64,000 nt of DNA from Imbricaverruca yamaguchii. Taxonomy: Eukaryota; Arthropoda; Thecostraca; Neoverrucidae. Positions 33,080-44,019 of this stretch are shown piece after piece (the stretch's first letter is position 1; each line of letters begins with the position of its first letter). The notes beneath the pieces are model-generated. The model had not been told where the DNA came from and made no database searches. It saw nothing but the letters and a program-made list of their open reading frames with translations. Both the position numbers and the translations under genes were made by a program. The stretch spans positions 1,512,501 through 1,576,500 of the forward strand of contig JAOTOL010001626.1 of assembly GCA_034440575.1 (NCBI GenBank), given 5' to 3'.

Positions 33080-33785
33080 GATATTTATAGACTGTCTATG
33101 ATCGTGTAATACTATATTAGTCCAGAAAGGCACACAACACGAGCGTCAGCCCGGGTGTTGCAAATCATGACCTATTTTGAGGTGCAGTTTTCCAAAACAA
33201 GGTCACTACTCATAGGCATACAAGCATGACGCATAGAGTGTTCACGATACATGTGCAATTGGTGTAAGCTCATGAACGCAAAATTTTACCACGATCGTTA
33301 CATTCGTTGGATAATAAACTAGATTCGAAACAAGCATGGGGTATCCATCTCGACCTTCCTCATCATAATGCCACCCCCACTACCAACATTTTATGAGGTA
33401 CCTCCTGAACCACTGATTGATGTTTGACATACCTTCAAACAGTAGATAAATGCATACTGTATCAATGCAACGTGACCAAGCATCTTAAGATACCGGAGCT
33501 AAAGCGCGTCAATATCGTGTAACAATGTCGTCTCCGTACGATTATTATATTTATGTTGAAATTGTCATAAACAAGCCATACATGATACGGTAGTTAAGCA
33601 GAAGTACATAAATAAATTCCCCCAAAAAATGCAAACGACCGTGATCCATTTCATGTTTACACATTAAACAAAATGTTAAAACGTGTCTTTTGTGCCTAAC
33701 TATACGATTGGCAATTTTTTTCACTGAATATATAGGCAGCGACAGAGTATGTCACATAAAAGCATTCCAGATTTCAAGTTAAAAG
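33080..33785. other. AT-rich non-coding stretch
   Basis: I found no coding signal, repeat or RNA gene here. Confidence 0.4.
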
Positions 33786-33789
33786 TAGA

Positions 33790-33930
33790 TCATGTCACTG
33801 AGATTTGGACTTGAACTATTCTGAGGGCTTGGATTTGGAGAATCTCATTCGATCTGCTGGTTGCAGCGCTGATGGCTAAAAGCGATGCGAAAAAAATGGC
33901 TAAAGCACTGACTTTACACGTGAATTTCAT
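33790..33930 (-). CDS. Possible 46-residue secreted peptide or signal exon
   Basis: From the ATG at 33930 (minus strand) the reading is MKFTCKVSALAIFFASLLA, then AISAATSRSNEILQIQ, with a stop at 33790. The basic n-region, a hydrophobic core of about 12 residues and a small-residue SAATS site have the layout of a signal peptide, leaving a product of about 20 residues. The ORF extends upstream without a better start. With only one short ORF and no family match this is speculative; it could be a first exon or chance. Confidence 0.25.
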   Translation of the reverse strand: MKFTCKVSALAIFFASLLAISAATSRSNEILQIQALRIVQVQISVT

Positions 33931-34159
33931 TTCTGGTGTGATTATGGTCCACAAACAATTTGTTAAACAATTTGTGATTTGAAAAAGGATACTTTGGAGA
34001 ATTTGTGAAAATTGCAGCAATAAAAAAATATTATCAAGGGGTGCTTCATTCCGGTTTGAGTTAGTAGAAATCATGAACCTTTGCTCACCGGCATCTGTTA
34101 TAAAACAAAACATTTAGCAGTTCATCACATATTTCTAGCTAGTTAGTATTAATAGCGTC

Positions 34160-35056
34160 TGTTGCCGCTAATAATATTGCAGGTTGGTAGCTCAATATTT
34201 TCGAGCCTTGTTGGGCTGGGGCGTTTGCGGCGCTGCGCTCGTGGACATGCCATTTCATTAGGAGCCAGCCATGTTCATTCGTTGCGACGTTGTAGCCAAA
34301 GGCGGACGGGGTTCCGCATCGATTTTTTTAAAAAAATAATAAATTTGATCCGAGTTGTTGGGGTGGCTTGAGGAGCCAGGGTTCTATTGCTAAGCAGAGC
34401 TTGTTGCATGAACCCTGGCCCCACCACCCGATCCACGAATTCCTGTTCAACGGCAGAATTTTGATCGAAAGATTAACGTGCCGTCAATACACCGACACGG
34501 CCGCCCGGTAGCTCGTCCCCGGCCTTATCGGGCCAGCTGCCAACTGGCACTCCCGGCCGGGGGCTAAATGCGAGCGCGCGAAGCGACTCGAACCCTGTGT
34601 TTCCAGTACAGGGGAGACCAGTGCAGGCCAGCGCCCCACCCAACTGAGCTACCGGGGCGGCAATTGCGAGATGTGATGTGAGATGTGATATGTGAGAGAA
34701 AGATACCGCAGATATACATGGCGAGAGATACCGCAGCCAAGAACTGCGAGAAATACCGCCCTTCTGGCGAGAGGCAAACAGGATCCTACCAATCTGGCAC
34801 AGAAGTAGGTGGACACTGTTATTATGTGTCCTGATTACAGATGGTCATTGTATTATTCGATATTTGTGCTTCTGTGATGTACATTGATGTCCTTGCTTGC
34901 TTCATTTTCCTAATGGTTCTTTTGTTCATTCATAGTATTTACGTGACTAGAGGCGACAGGCTGGATGAGCCAATAAATAAGTCAAGTGCCGTTGTCTCTA
35001 TCCCAGTCCCAATCCAGGTTTCCCGTTACAGTAAATATTCTCCCTCATTTCTTTGT
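34160..35056 (+). repeat. BEL/Pao LTR 1, with SINE insertion
   Basis: It begins TGTTGCCGCTAATAATATTG and matches 41151-42264 apart from the SINE at 34321-34661 here and the LINE insertion there. An AATAAA at about 34972 is the likely polyadenylation signal. Immediately after it, TGGTGAAGTAGA (35057) may be the primer-binding site. The right border is inferred from that site and lacks the usual CA, so it could be some 25 bp earlier. Confidence 0.75.
34321..34661 (-). mobile_element. tRNA-derived SINE in LTR 1
   Basis: The minus strand starts GCCGCCCCGGTAGCTCAGTTGGG (box A GGTAGCTCAGTTGG) and has box B GGGTTCGAGTC about 60 bases on. An unrelated body and an A/T-rich 3' end near 34321-34340 follow. 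The acceptor stem does not close, so this is a SINE rather than a tRNA gene. The second LTR lacks it, which proves an insertion after the LTRs arose. Confidence 0.75.
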
Positions 35057-35639
35057 TGGTGAAGTAGATAATTAAATATTTGTCAATATTACCTAACAAG
35101 AGTAGATAGGCAACCTTGTATGTATAGCCAGATCATTACTTTATTTAAAAGTGTTTGCTGTTTGTTTGTTGCATGTAGTTTGTTGTAGTGTCTACATATT
35201 ATTTTTCATAGCTGAGGGGCGTGGCACCTTAACTGTATACCTACTCGTGTATGAAACTTGTTTCTTGTTTGTTTCTTTAGTTTGTCTTTTTCTTTTCTCT
35301 TATATGAACATACCCTGTTCCTCTTTTAGTTAGTGAAACTAAAAAATGACAGACTCAGCCTTCATGTGTTGGTGTGTGAATTAATCGCAGAGGACCCCCC
35401 TACAAGTCAAAATGGGTATAGATGATGCTGAAGCTTGCTACTCATCTAGAGGCAGGATTATCAGGCCAATAGAGATGGGTCAACAGTAACAGGTCAGGAA
35501 AGGCTGAGAGACAAGGAAAGAAGCAACCCTTGGTCAAAAGAAACCAAGCAGATTCTTCAATGCATGAAGATGATGAATTTGAAATAACACCAGCTGATAA
35601 TGTTTCAAATACTGACTTGAGCTGTAGTCTTTAGAGCAG

Positions 35640-36960
35640 ATCAAGCTCAGTAAGTACAAAGGTGAGCATGCTGAAGCTGAAGGAAATGTAGGTGCAAGTT
35701 GAGGCTTCCACAAAAGCAGCTATGTTGAAAGAATGCTACCAGTTGGAGAAAAGGAAAGCTGAGTTGAAGTTTGAAGGAAGTCAGATATTGCAAGTTGAGG
35801 AAGATTGCAAGGCAAGCAAGGTGAAAGTCGAGAGCAAAGTGCTGCTCTACAGCTTAAGAAGAAAGATTCACTGAGGAAGAAGCATGCTCTTGAATTGCAG
35901 AAAATTGAACTGAAGTTTGAGGAGCAACATAACGAACTGAGGACAGCCATGGCAGTAAGTGAGGCCAAAACAAGAGTTCTTGAAGATTATGAATCCACAA
36001 AGGGTTCAGGAATATCGGTGCAACACAGAGAGTGTCTACAAGAGGGTGATGATGGTGCAAGGAAGTCACAGGCTGGTGCTGACCAGGAAAGGCAAACAAA
36101 TAATGAGGTACTGAAGGATCTGACAGGCATACTGACAGAACAATTGAAGCACAGCAAGCTTCCAACCTTTGAGCCAGAAATCGTCAAGGGTAATGTAGAC
36201 AACTTTTCCATTTGGCTCAAATCTTTTGAGACCCACATCGAAGGAAAACTAGTTAGTTCTGTAGAGAAGCTTCATTTACTGAGACAGTACACTGGTGGTT
36301 AGGCAAGAGCAGCAATTGCTGGATTCTTACATCTCAGAGCAGAAGATGCATATCAGAAGGCTAAGGAGAAACTTCTGGATCGCTATGGTAATGATTTTGT
36401 TGCGGGTAATGCATACAGAAAAAAGATTCATGAATGGCATGCAATAATTCCAGGTGATGGCAAGGCACTACATAATTTTGCAGACTTTCTGGAACACTGC
36501 CTGGTAGCAGCTAATGATGTTGGCCATTTGAATGTGCTGAAGGGTCCAAATGAAAACAAAATTATGTTACAAAAGCTGCCCAAGTACTTGGTTGACACAT
36601 GTAGGCGCAAGGTAGATGAAAGCATCTATGAGGCCAAGGGTATGTCTGCTGGATGCTACCCATGCTTTGCAGAATTTGTAGCCTTCATGAGCAAAGAAGC
36701 ACGGATTGCTTGTGGTCCAGTTGCGGTTGAGCAAGTTCCGGCCATGAGAAGTGGAAGAGCACGCATGTTCCTGTCAAGTGGTAATGTACCATCCACCAGG
36801 AGGAAGGGACAAAGTTGTGAATTGTGCTCAGAAGGACACAAGATTCAAGAATGCAAAATCTTTCTGGGAAAAAATGCAAATGCACTCTGACAACGTGTGC
36901 AAAGGCACAAACTGTGCTCTGGGTGCTTGAAGCCTGGGCACCTATAGAGAACATGCCAAA
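35640..36960 (+). pseudogene. BEL/Pao gag remnant with two zinc knuckles
   Basis: A Lys/Glu-rich coiled-coil-like segment (35810-35960) is followed by KLPTFEPEIVKG, a capsid-like region and two CCHC knuckles: CELCSEGHKIQEC (about 36818-36856) and CSGCLKPGHL...TC (about 36918-36956). Gag packages the element RNA. Frame breaks near 35760, a stop at 36300 and another at 36888, plus a stop replacing one residue in the second knuckle, make it non-functional. Confidence 0.75.
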
Positions 36961-36962
36961 AT

Positions 36963-37655
36963 ATGGAAAGACGCAGACAATGTGAGCAGCAGTACCCAAC
37001 AGTGCTTCACATTGATAAATATAGCAGTTCAAATGCTATTGCTACAACATTACAGGTAGCCTGCACTGCAGACAAGCAATGCTCACACACCATGATAGTG
37101 CCTGTTCAGCTGCATAGCTTAAATTCTCCAAGTTACAAGCAAGTGGTATATGCTACACTAGATCCACAATCAGATTCATGTTTCATTAATGAGTCAGTGC
37201 TTGAAAAGGTGAAGGGAGATAATGAAAAAGTAGTCTTGGAGCTCTCAACAGTTGCAGGAAGGGAAGTTGTATCAAGCCTTGCTGTAAAGGATTTGGTGGT
37301 GAGTGCACTTGAATCAGGCACTGAAATAAAGCTGCCGACGACTTATTCTCCATGTGGGATGCCTATGAACAGACAAATGATCCATAGAAAAGAAACAACA
37401 ACCAAATGGGCACACTTGTGTGAGGTATCAAAGAAACTACCGCCCTACCGCCCAGAGGCCAGTATAGGGCTCCTAATCGGAATCAACTGCCCACGGGCTG
37501 TGAAGCCAAAGGAGTTTGTCACTGGCAGAGATAAAGGTCCATGGGCTGTTAGGACAGAACTTGGATGGAGTGTGATTGGCATGATGAAAAAAGGGTCTGA
37601 GATTGCTGGTTGCTGCCATGCCAGTGTTGGTGAAGAGAGCTCACTTCGCATTTAA
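36963..37655 (+). pseudogene. BEL/Pao protease region
   Basis: The frame reads through LDPQSDSCFINESV near 37158-37200, the position of the aspartic protease motif, which usually has DTQSD or DSGSD. It then continues into RPEASIGLLIGIN and ELGWSVIG, blocks that precede the RT in BEL/Pao. Protease would cut the gag-pol polyprotein. It ends at a stop at 37653. Confidence 0.75.
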
Positions 37656-37695
37656 AGTGCAGACAAAATAAATCAGTCAATTTCAAGCAAAACAA

Positions 37696-38947
37696 TTGTT
37701 TGGAGCAGACTTTCAAGAAACAGAGCCAAACCATAAGATGTCACAAGAGGATCATAAATGCATCAAGATGATGGAACAGGAGATGCGACAGAGGGATGAT
37801 GACCACTTTGAAGCTCCTCTTCCTCTGAAAGATGCAAACATTGAACTTCCTGACAACAAAGTGGTTACATTGAGGCGTCTCAGTGTATTGAAGGAAAGGC
37901 TGTCACGAGATCAAGGATTCCGTGAAGACTACACAAGCTTTATGAAGGAAATGCTACAAAAGAGCTATGCTGAACCTCTCCCAGAAGAAGAACTACAGCA
38001 TGCAAAGGAGAAAACATGGTATGTGCCACACCATGGGGTGTACCACCAAAAGAAGAGGAAGCTCAGGTAGTATTTCCCTGGAGTGCAGAACACAAAGGCA
38101 TTTCACTCAACAATGAGATCATGCGGGGCCCAGACATGTCAAACAGCTTAACTGGCATACTCGTACATTTCAGAATGCACCCTGTGACATTAACTTGTGA
38201 CATCCAAGGCATGTTCAATTAGGACGGGGTAACAAGGGAATGTCGTGACCTACTCAGATTCCTGTGGTGGAGGAATGGAAACACAAATGAAGAGCCGGTC
38301 GAATATGGAATGACTACACACTTATTTGGTGCAACGTTATCACTAGCATGTGCTATGAGAGCCCTGAACAAGACCGCTCAAAGTATGCAACTGAGCTGGG
38401 CACTGCTGGCGCATCTTTCATCGGGAACAATTTCTATGTTGATCTTGAACTGACTTCCATCATAGGCACTGACTCAGCTATGCAACTGATATAAAATACT
38501 ACAAAGATGTGTGCCAGTGCAGGTTTCAGGGAACGCAAATTTGTGTGCAACTATCCAGAAGTCTTGCAAACTGTACCACCAGAACGTCTGTCTAAAAACC
38601 CAAGCGTAACTTTTGCAAATAAAGACTGCACCCTTGAACAAACGCTGGGAATCGAGTGGAATACATACAAGGACACCCTCCACGTGAACGTGAAGTTCCC
38701 AGAAAGGCTGCCTACTCGAAGAGGAATCCTGTCCATGGTGAGCGCCGTCTACGATCCTTTAGGATTTGTTTCTCCCTTTGTATTGAAAGGGAAGATCATC
38801 GTGAAACAGCTGTGCTGTGACGGGTGCGGATGGGACGAACCCGTTTCAAGTCAGATCTTGTGTCTCAGGAAGACCTGGAAAGAAGGTTTGCCATTGCTGT
38901 CAGAGCTGTTCATACCTAGATGCTATTATCCAAGTTTGGATTTATGA
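37696..38947 (+). pseudogene. BEL/Pao reverse transcriptase, frameshifted
   Basis: Three frames carry the RT: KERLSRDQGFREDYTSFMK (37900), a frameshift near 38040, then NEIMRGPDMSNSLTGILVHF, CDIQGMF (first catalytic Asp), a stop at 38220 and LLRFLWWRNGNT. The YVDD motif is read as FYVDLELT near 38436-38460, so the second Asp is lost and the frame is broken. The thumb and connection (RKFVCN, TLGIEWNTYKDTLHV, YDPLGFVSPFVLKGK) follow in 38507-38947. It is inactive. Confidence 0.85.
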
Positions 38948-38959
38948 TCTGCTATAAAT

Positions 38960-39600
38960 TATGAACTTCATCATTTCTTGGATGCTTCTGCAGGTGGCTA
39001 GGGACAATGCACCTTCGCATACTAAGTGTACTAGTATGCGAAGGTGCACTAAGTGTCTGCTAGTACGCATATTAGTACCTTCGCATACTAAGTGAAGAAG
39101 ACAAAGTGGCTTCATCGCTGGTGATGAGCAAATCTCGAATGACTCCAAAGCGTCCAATGACAGTTCCTAGACTTGAACTTGCAGCAGCTGTCTTGTCGGC
39201 TAAAGCAAGCTGCTTTCTGGGGAGGGAGATGCATATACCCAACATGAAGGAAGTATTTCGGTGTGATAGCCGAGTGGTGTTAGGATATGTGCTGAACGAA
39301 AACAAGAGGTTTCATATCTATGTTGCAAATCGTGTATAGCAAATCAGACAGAATACATCACCCGACCAATTGCGATATGTAGCATCGGAGGCAAACCCTG
39401 CCGATCTGGCTTCCCATGGCATGTCTGCCAAGGAGCTCTTGTACAGCAAGCTATGGTGGCACGGTCCTCCGTTCCTGTCAGAACATGGGGAACCCCCGCG
39501 CCAGGACGTCGACGTTGAGATACCACCGAGCACGATCCAGAAATCAAGAATGCTGTCGTCTTCTCTGCTGAGGTCGTGCATGATAAGGCGGTTTATGCTT
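38960..39600 (+). pseudogene. BEL/Pao RNase H region, interrupted by a palindrome
   Basis: A HHFLDASAGG stretch near 38968-38998 gives the first RNase H acidic residue. Then about 90 bp of palindromic sequence (39009-39094) replaces coding DNA. PRLELAAAVLSAKAS, a CDSRVVLGYVLNENKRF block (second and third acidic positions), and EANPADLASHGMS follow in 39100-39430. RNase H would remove the RNA strand after copying. Confidence 0.75.
39009..39094. repeat. Perfect 16-bp inverted repeat plus third arm copy
   Basis: GCACCTTCGCATACTA (39009-39024) and its exact inverse (39032-39047) surround AGTGTAC. ACCTTCGCATACTAAGTG appears again at about 39077-39094. The block sits inside the RNase H coding remnant and is absent from the usual protein layout, so it is an insertion or a replication-slip product. 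Confidence 0.9.
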
Positions 39601-39829
39601 TATTATCGGAAATATTAGAGTAGTTTTCATCATGGCTCAGAGTGAAGCGTGCTGTTGCCAACTGCCTCAGATACATGCAGATTTTATTGCAGAAAGTCTA
39701 CAATGATGATGTGACCAAGAACAGTCGGCTACGGCCGAACAATGTGTCAGTACTGCAAAATCCTGGCGTGCCACTAGGAGTAGCTCACCCAGCGATATTG
39801 CCAAAAAGGGGGACACATCACTGAACTAA

Positions 39830-40506
39830 TCGTGAGTCACTACAAATGTGAAACGGAACACCCAGGAAGAGAAGCCACCCTCAATGAAATCAGGCAGTCG
39901 GGTTACTGGGTAATTCGAGGAAGAGCCGCAGTGTCAAAATGTATACTGAACTGTGTGAAGTGCAAGAGACTACGGGGAACCGTCCTTGAACAGAAGATGG
40001 CGGAATTGCCTGAGGAACGCATACAAGTTTCCGAACCATTCACTTTCCCAGGTGTAGACTATTTTGGCCCGTTTCTAGTGCGAGAACGTCGAAGTGATGT
40101 AAAGCGCTGGGGCTTCATCTATACGTGTCCTAGCTGTCGTGCAATTCATCTTGAGACAGCAAACTCGCTCACCACAGACGCATTTCTCAATGCATACAGG
40201 CGACTTCCTTGCCGACGAAGACCAATCAGGCGTCTGTTTTGTGATCGAGGTACCAATTTTATCGGTGGAAAGGGTGTGTCAGAGGCTGCACTGAAGGAGA
40301 TGGACAGCAACCCGATAAAAGGAGAACTTCTTGAAAATGAATGCGACTGGTTTGAGTTTCAGTTCAATGTTCCACACGCTAGCCACATGGGAGGTGCCTG
40401 GGAGCGACGGATCAAATCGGCGAGAGTGGCGCTCACCAGTCTGTTACAGGAACATGGTGAGCGCCTCGACGATGAGCTCCTGCGTACAGTCATGACCGAA
40501 GCTTAA
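39830..40506 (+). pseudogene. BEL/Pao integrase, open frame but truncated
   Basis: A 224-codon frame has the zinc-binding His/Cys set (HYKCETEHPGRE and CILNCVKCKR) and catalytic positions D in GVDYFGP, D in FCDRGTNF and E in GAWERRI. It inserts the DNA copy into the genome. The frame stops at 40504, before the rest of the domain, and 40510-40620 matches nothing. The domain's motifs are intact, but it lacks its usual C-terminal part in frame and follows a broken RT. Confidence 0.8.
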
Positions 40507-40629
40507 GCCATCGTGGCCAGCCGGCCCCTATCTTAAAGTAGTATGACCAACACCGACACTGTAGAGTAACTAACACCTAACCAATTACTAACGCTAAAGT
40601 CCAAAGTTCTCCTACCCTTACCTGGCACA

Positions 40630-41150
40630 TTCTGCAAGGAAGATATATACGCTCAAACGACGCTGGGACGGAGTCCAGTACCTCGCCGAGCAGTTCTGGA
40701 CTCGGCGGCGTCGAGAGGTCCTTCCGTCACTACAGGAGCGGCGGAAGTGGAAGAAACCGACTCGGAATTTTGAGAGCGGCGACATCGTAGTCGTGGTGGA
40801 CAGAGACTCTCCAAGGTGCAGGTGGGCGGTCGGACGTGTCGTGATGACTTACTGTAGTGACCACGGACTAGTGAGGAAAGTGAGAGTGCGGATCGGGATC
40901 TCGCAGTATGAGCGGTCAGTACACCGACTCATCCTGCTCCTGAGGAAGCGGGATTCCGAGACGGGGAGCCATGCGGTATGAGCTCCGTCCGTGCCCACTG
41001 CGCATTCCATGGGAAAGATTGTTTAACAGCGTTTCTCTATGTATGTTTGCTTTGTGGGCCCGTTTGTTCTTTTGTGTGTTTTTTTGTTTGTTTTCTTTTT
41101 CTTTTTCTCTAGGTTCTTGTAGAAAATCTGTGACAGATTTTGGGGAGCCA
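40630..41150 (+). pseudogene. BEL/Pao post-integrase C-terminal region and 3' UTR
   Basis: After a gap, LKRRWDGVQYLAEQFW, EVLPSLQERRKW and GDIVVVVDRDSPR are followed by RWAVGRVV and YERSVHRLILLL, the conserved C-terminal domain after the BEL/Pao integrase. The coding part ends at 40981. T-rich sequence then leads to LTR 2. Confidence 0.75.
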
Positions 41151-42264
41151 TGTTGCCGCTGATAATCTTGCAGGTTGGCAGCTGAATATTTCCGAGCCTT
41201 GTTGGGCTGAGACGTTTGCGGCGCTGCGCTCGCGGCCACGCCATTTCATTAGAGCCAGCCATGTTCATTCGTTGCGACGTTGTAGCCAAAGTCGGACGTG
41301 GGTTCCGCATCAATATGTGAGAGAAAGATACCGCAGATGTACATGGCGAGAGATACCGCAGCCAAGAACTCCAAGAAATATCGCCCTTCTGGCGGGAGGC
41401 AAACAGGATCCCACCAATCTGTGGCAGAAGTAAGTGGACATAAAGACATAAAGACATAAAGACATAAAGACATAAAGACATAAAGACATAAAGACATAAA
41501 GACATAAAAGATTAGTGCAACTCTGAGCCACAAGGGCCCTTCTTGGTTGCACTCTGTACACTGAACCAGTTGCCCACCAAATCTGCCAATCAGCCCTCCC
41601 TGTAATACTGAAAAGCAAGCCCTCTATTCTTATAATGATTGTCTATGCTGTTTTTAAAGATGTTCAATGTGCTGCTACTGACGATGTTTTCTGGCAGCTG
41701 GTTCCAGTGTTCCACTACCCTGTTGGTAAAGAAAGTTTGCCTTAACCTTGTTCTGCTGTGGTTAATTTTAATTTTGAATTTATGACCTCTAATTGCATCA
41801 TTTCTGTTAAATTCAAACATTTCCCCAAGGTATCCCCTCTCCAGACCATTGACAAATTTAAAGACCTCGATGAGATCTCCTCTCAGCCTTCTATATCTAA
41901 GTGAAAACATATTCAATTTCTTCAATCTTTCCTCATATGCCAGGTTGCTTAAGCCATTAACCATTTTTGTAGCCCTCTTTTGTACTCTCTCTAAAAGCCA
42001 ACAATCAATCAACAATCAACAATGGACACTTATTATATGCCCTGATTACAGGTGGTCATTGTATTATCAGATATTTGTGCTTCTTTTATGTACATTGATG
42101 TCGTTGCTTTCTAATTTCCTAATGTTTGTTTTGTTCATTCACAGTATTTACGTGACCAGAGGCGACAGGCTGGATGAGCCAATAAATAAGTCAAGTGCCG
42201 TTGTCTCTATCCCAGTCCCATCCAGGTTTCCCGTTACAGTAAATATTCTCCCTCATTTCTTTGT
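41151..42264 (+). repeat. BEL/Pao LTR 2, with CR1-like insertion
   Basis: It starts TGTTGCCGCTGATAATCTTG, matching LTR 1. 41317-41440 and 42023-42264 match 34690-34816 and 34811-35056. The interruption is the 41441-42022 LINE fragment. AATAAA near 42180 is conserved. Confidence 0.8.
41441..42022 (-). mobile_element. 5'-truncated CR1-like LINE in LTR 2
   Basis: On the minus strand the C-terminal coding region (starting LLERVQKRATKMVNGLSN, 42015 down to 41590) and 3' UTR match the 5' copy (1990-2500). About nine GACATAAA units end it at 41441-41509. TGGACA flanks both sides (41435-41440 and 42023-42028), a possible short target duplication. About 14 bp of AATCAACA-type sequence at 42009-42022 lies between the LINE 5' end and the LTR. 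Confidence 0.9.
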
Positions 42265-42960
42265 TGGTGAAGTAGATAATTAAATATTTGTCAATATCAC
42301 CTAACAAGAGTAGATAGGCAACCTTGTATGTATAGCCAGATCATTACTTTATTTAAAAGTGTTTGTTGTTTGTTGTATGTAGTTTGTTGTAGTGTCTACA
42401 TATTATTTTTTATAGCTGAGGGGTGTGGCACCTTAACTGTATACCTACTCGTGTATGAAACTTGTTTCTTGTTTGTTTCTTTAGTTTGTCTTTTTCTTTT
42501 CTCTTATATGAACATACCCTGTTCCTCTTTTAGTTAGTGAAACTAAAAAATGACAGACTCAGCCTTCATGTGTTGGTGTGTGAATTAATCGCAGAGGACC
42601 CCCCTACAAGTCAAAATGGGTATAGATGATGCTGAAGCTTGCTACTCATCTAGAGGCAGGATTATCAGGCCAATAGAGATGGGTCAACAGTAACAGGTCA
42701 GGAAAGGCTGAGAGACAAGGAAAGAAGCAACCCTTGGTCAAAAGAAACCAAGCAGATTCTTCAATGCATGAAGATGATGAATTTGAAATAACACCAGCTG
42801 ATATTGTTTCAAATACTGACTTGAGCTGTAGTCTTTAGAGCAGATCAAGCTCAGTAAGTACAAAGGTGAGCATGCTGAAGCTGAAGGAAATGTAGGTGCA
42901 AGTTGAGGCTTCCACAAAAGCAGCTATGTTGAAAGAATGCTACCAGTTGGAGAAAAGGAA
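42265..42960 (+). pseudogene. Partial BEL/Pao internal region (second copy)
   Basis: This copy of 35057-35757 differs by only a few bases and ends after GAGAAAAGGAA, where unrelated sequence begins. It holds the leader and the beginning of gag only. Confidence 0.9.
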
Positions 42961-43270
42961 GAGCCATATTTGCCGTTACAGCGTCGATGACATTGACCTT
43001 TGCATATGCCACACGTGTTTGATTAAGTGTTCATTCGGCATATCACTCATATGGAATCATGATTGTATTTGTTTATATGCATATATATGTTGTTTGCAAA
43101 TATGGATGTCAGTGCCTGTTTTATAGTCAAAGTCCGAAAACTACGACGAAGGCACCCGAAGACTGATTGCACTCCAACATTGAACTGCTTCACCAGACAT
43201 GGTAGGGTTATCAAATGGAAAATAAGATCAGAGGGTTTGTCCCCACCAACCCCATCAGGGGGAGATGATA
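42961..43270. other. No recognised gene
   Basis: Unrelated sequence follows the BEL/Pao break. Nothing is recognised. Confidence 0.35.
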
Positions 43271-43271
43271 G

Positions 43272-43697
43272 ATGGGGGATGCTGGCGAGGGGCAATGCAA
43301 GCTATTCTCGAGTGCTTTTCCAGTGATAGCTGCAGAAAGCTCTGTTAAGCGCGTCTCCGCTCGCGAACCTGCTCCGTCTCCACTACGAAGAGGCGTTGCA
43401 TGCACTGTTACTCCTCCCCATCCTCCCATCTATACAACAGGTGCCGAAAGCTCTGTTAAGCGCGTCTCCGCTCGCGAACCTGCTCCGTCTCCACTACGAA
43501 GAGGCGTTGCATGCACTGTTACTCCTCCCCATCCTCCCATCTATACAACAGGTGAATTATTGAGTGGCGAGCTTGGAACTGCAGGCGAGGGCAAAAGGAG
43601 TTCCTGCAGGAGATCATCTTACTTGGACATTGTTCCGATGCATCGGTACGCTGTGGCGATAGAAAAGATGACAGTGTGCGTACCGACTAATTTTTAG
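43272..43697 (+). CDS. ORF containing a perfect 111-bp tandem duplication
   Basis: A 141-codon frame holds two identical 37-codon units (from 43335 and 43446), each including VKRVSAREPAPSPLRRG and PPHPPIYTTG. Flanking parts (MGDAGEGQCKLFSSAFP and RSSYLDIVPMHRYA) are not repeated. The two copies have no difference over 111 bp, so the duplication is recent. I recognise no family, and coding status is unproven because the repeat preserves frame by its length. The opposite strand also has a short ORF. Confidence 0.3.
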   Translation: MGDAGEGQCKLFSSAFPVIAAESSVKRVSAREPAPSPLRRGVACTVTPPHPPIYTTGAESSVKRVSAREPAPSPLRRGVACTVTPPHPPIYTTGELLSGELGTAGEGKRSSCRRSSYLDIVPMHRYAVAIEKMTVCVPTNF

Positions 43698-44019
43698 TGG
43701 CCTCAGTCGCCACCTTTCTACTTAATCAGCTTAACGACGACGTAGCTACTAACCGCCCAACAATCCCCTATTTCTGTGTCAGCTAAAAAAAAATTCCCTC
43801 AGTCGTATTGGCGTTATTCGCTGGCATATGCCTATTCTAGTCCAAATCAGTGACTCAACATCGGGTAGACCATGCCAGAGGAAACTATCAAGGCTTCATT
43901 GTGTTAATGTTTTGGTGTTCTGGACTGATGCAACAGGAATGACGTCGGGGCATACTGAGCGGGGAGATGTCAAGATGAATCCCGCGCCCATGGGGTCTTG
44001 ACTGACCACGTCAAGGTCA

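Larger units (their letters stand above)
34160..42960 (+). mobile_element. BEL/Pao LTR retrotransposon, LTR-int-LTR-partial int
   Basis: A first LTR (34160-35056), an internal gag-pol region (35057-41150), a second LTR (41151-42264) and then a repeat of the first 700 bp of the internal region (42265-42960) follow one another. The partial internal region is nearly identical to 35057-35757. This layout fits unequal recombination between two copies, or a tandem insertion, rather than a single simple insertion. gag-pol is broken by several stops and frameshifts. BEL/Pao elements are classed with reverse-transcribing viruses; this copy is decayed. Confidence 0.85.

Noticed and set aside
34545..34661. 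Functional tRNA gene
   Set aside because: Boxes A and B are present, but the acceptor and T stems do not close and SINE-type sequence follows. The other LTR lacks it.
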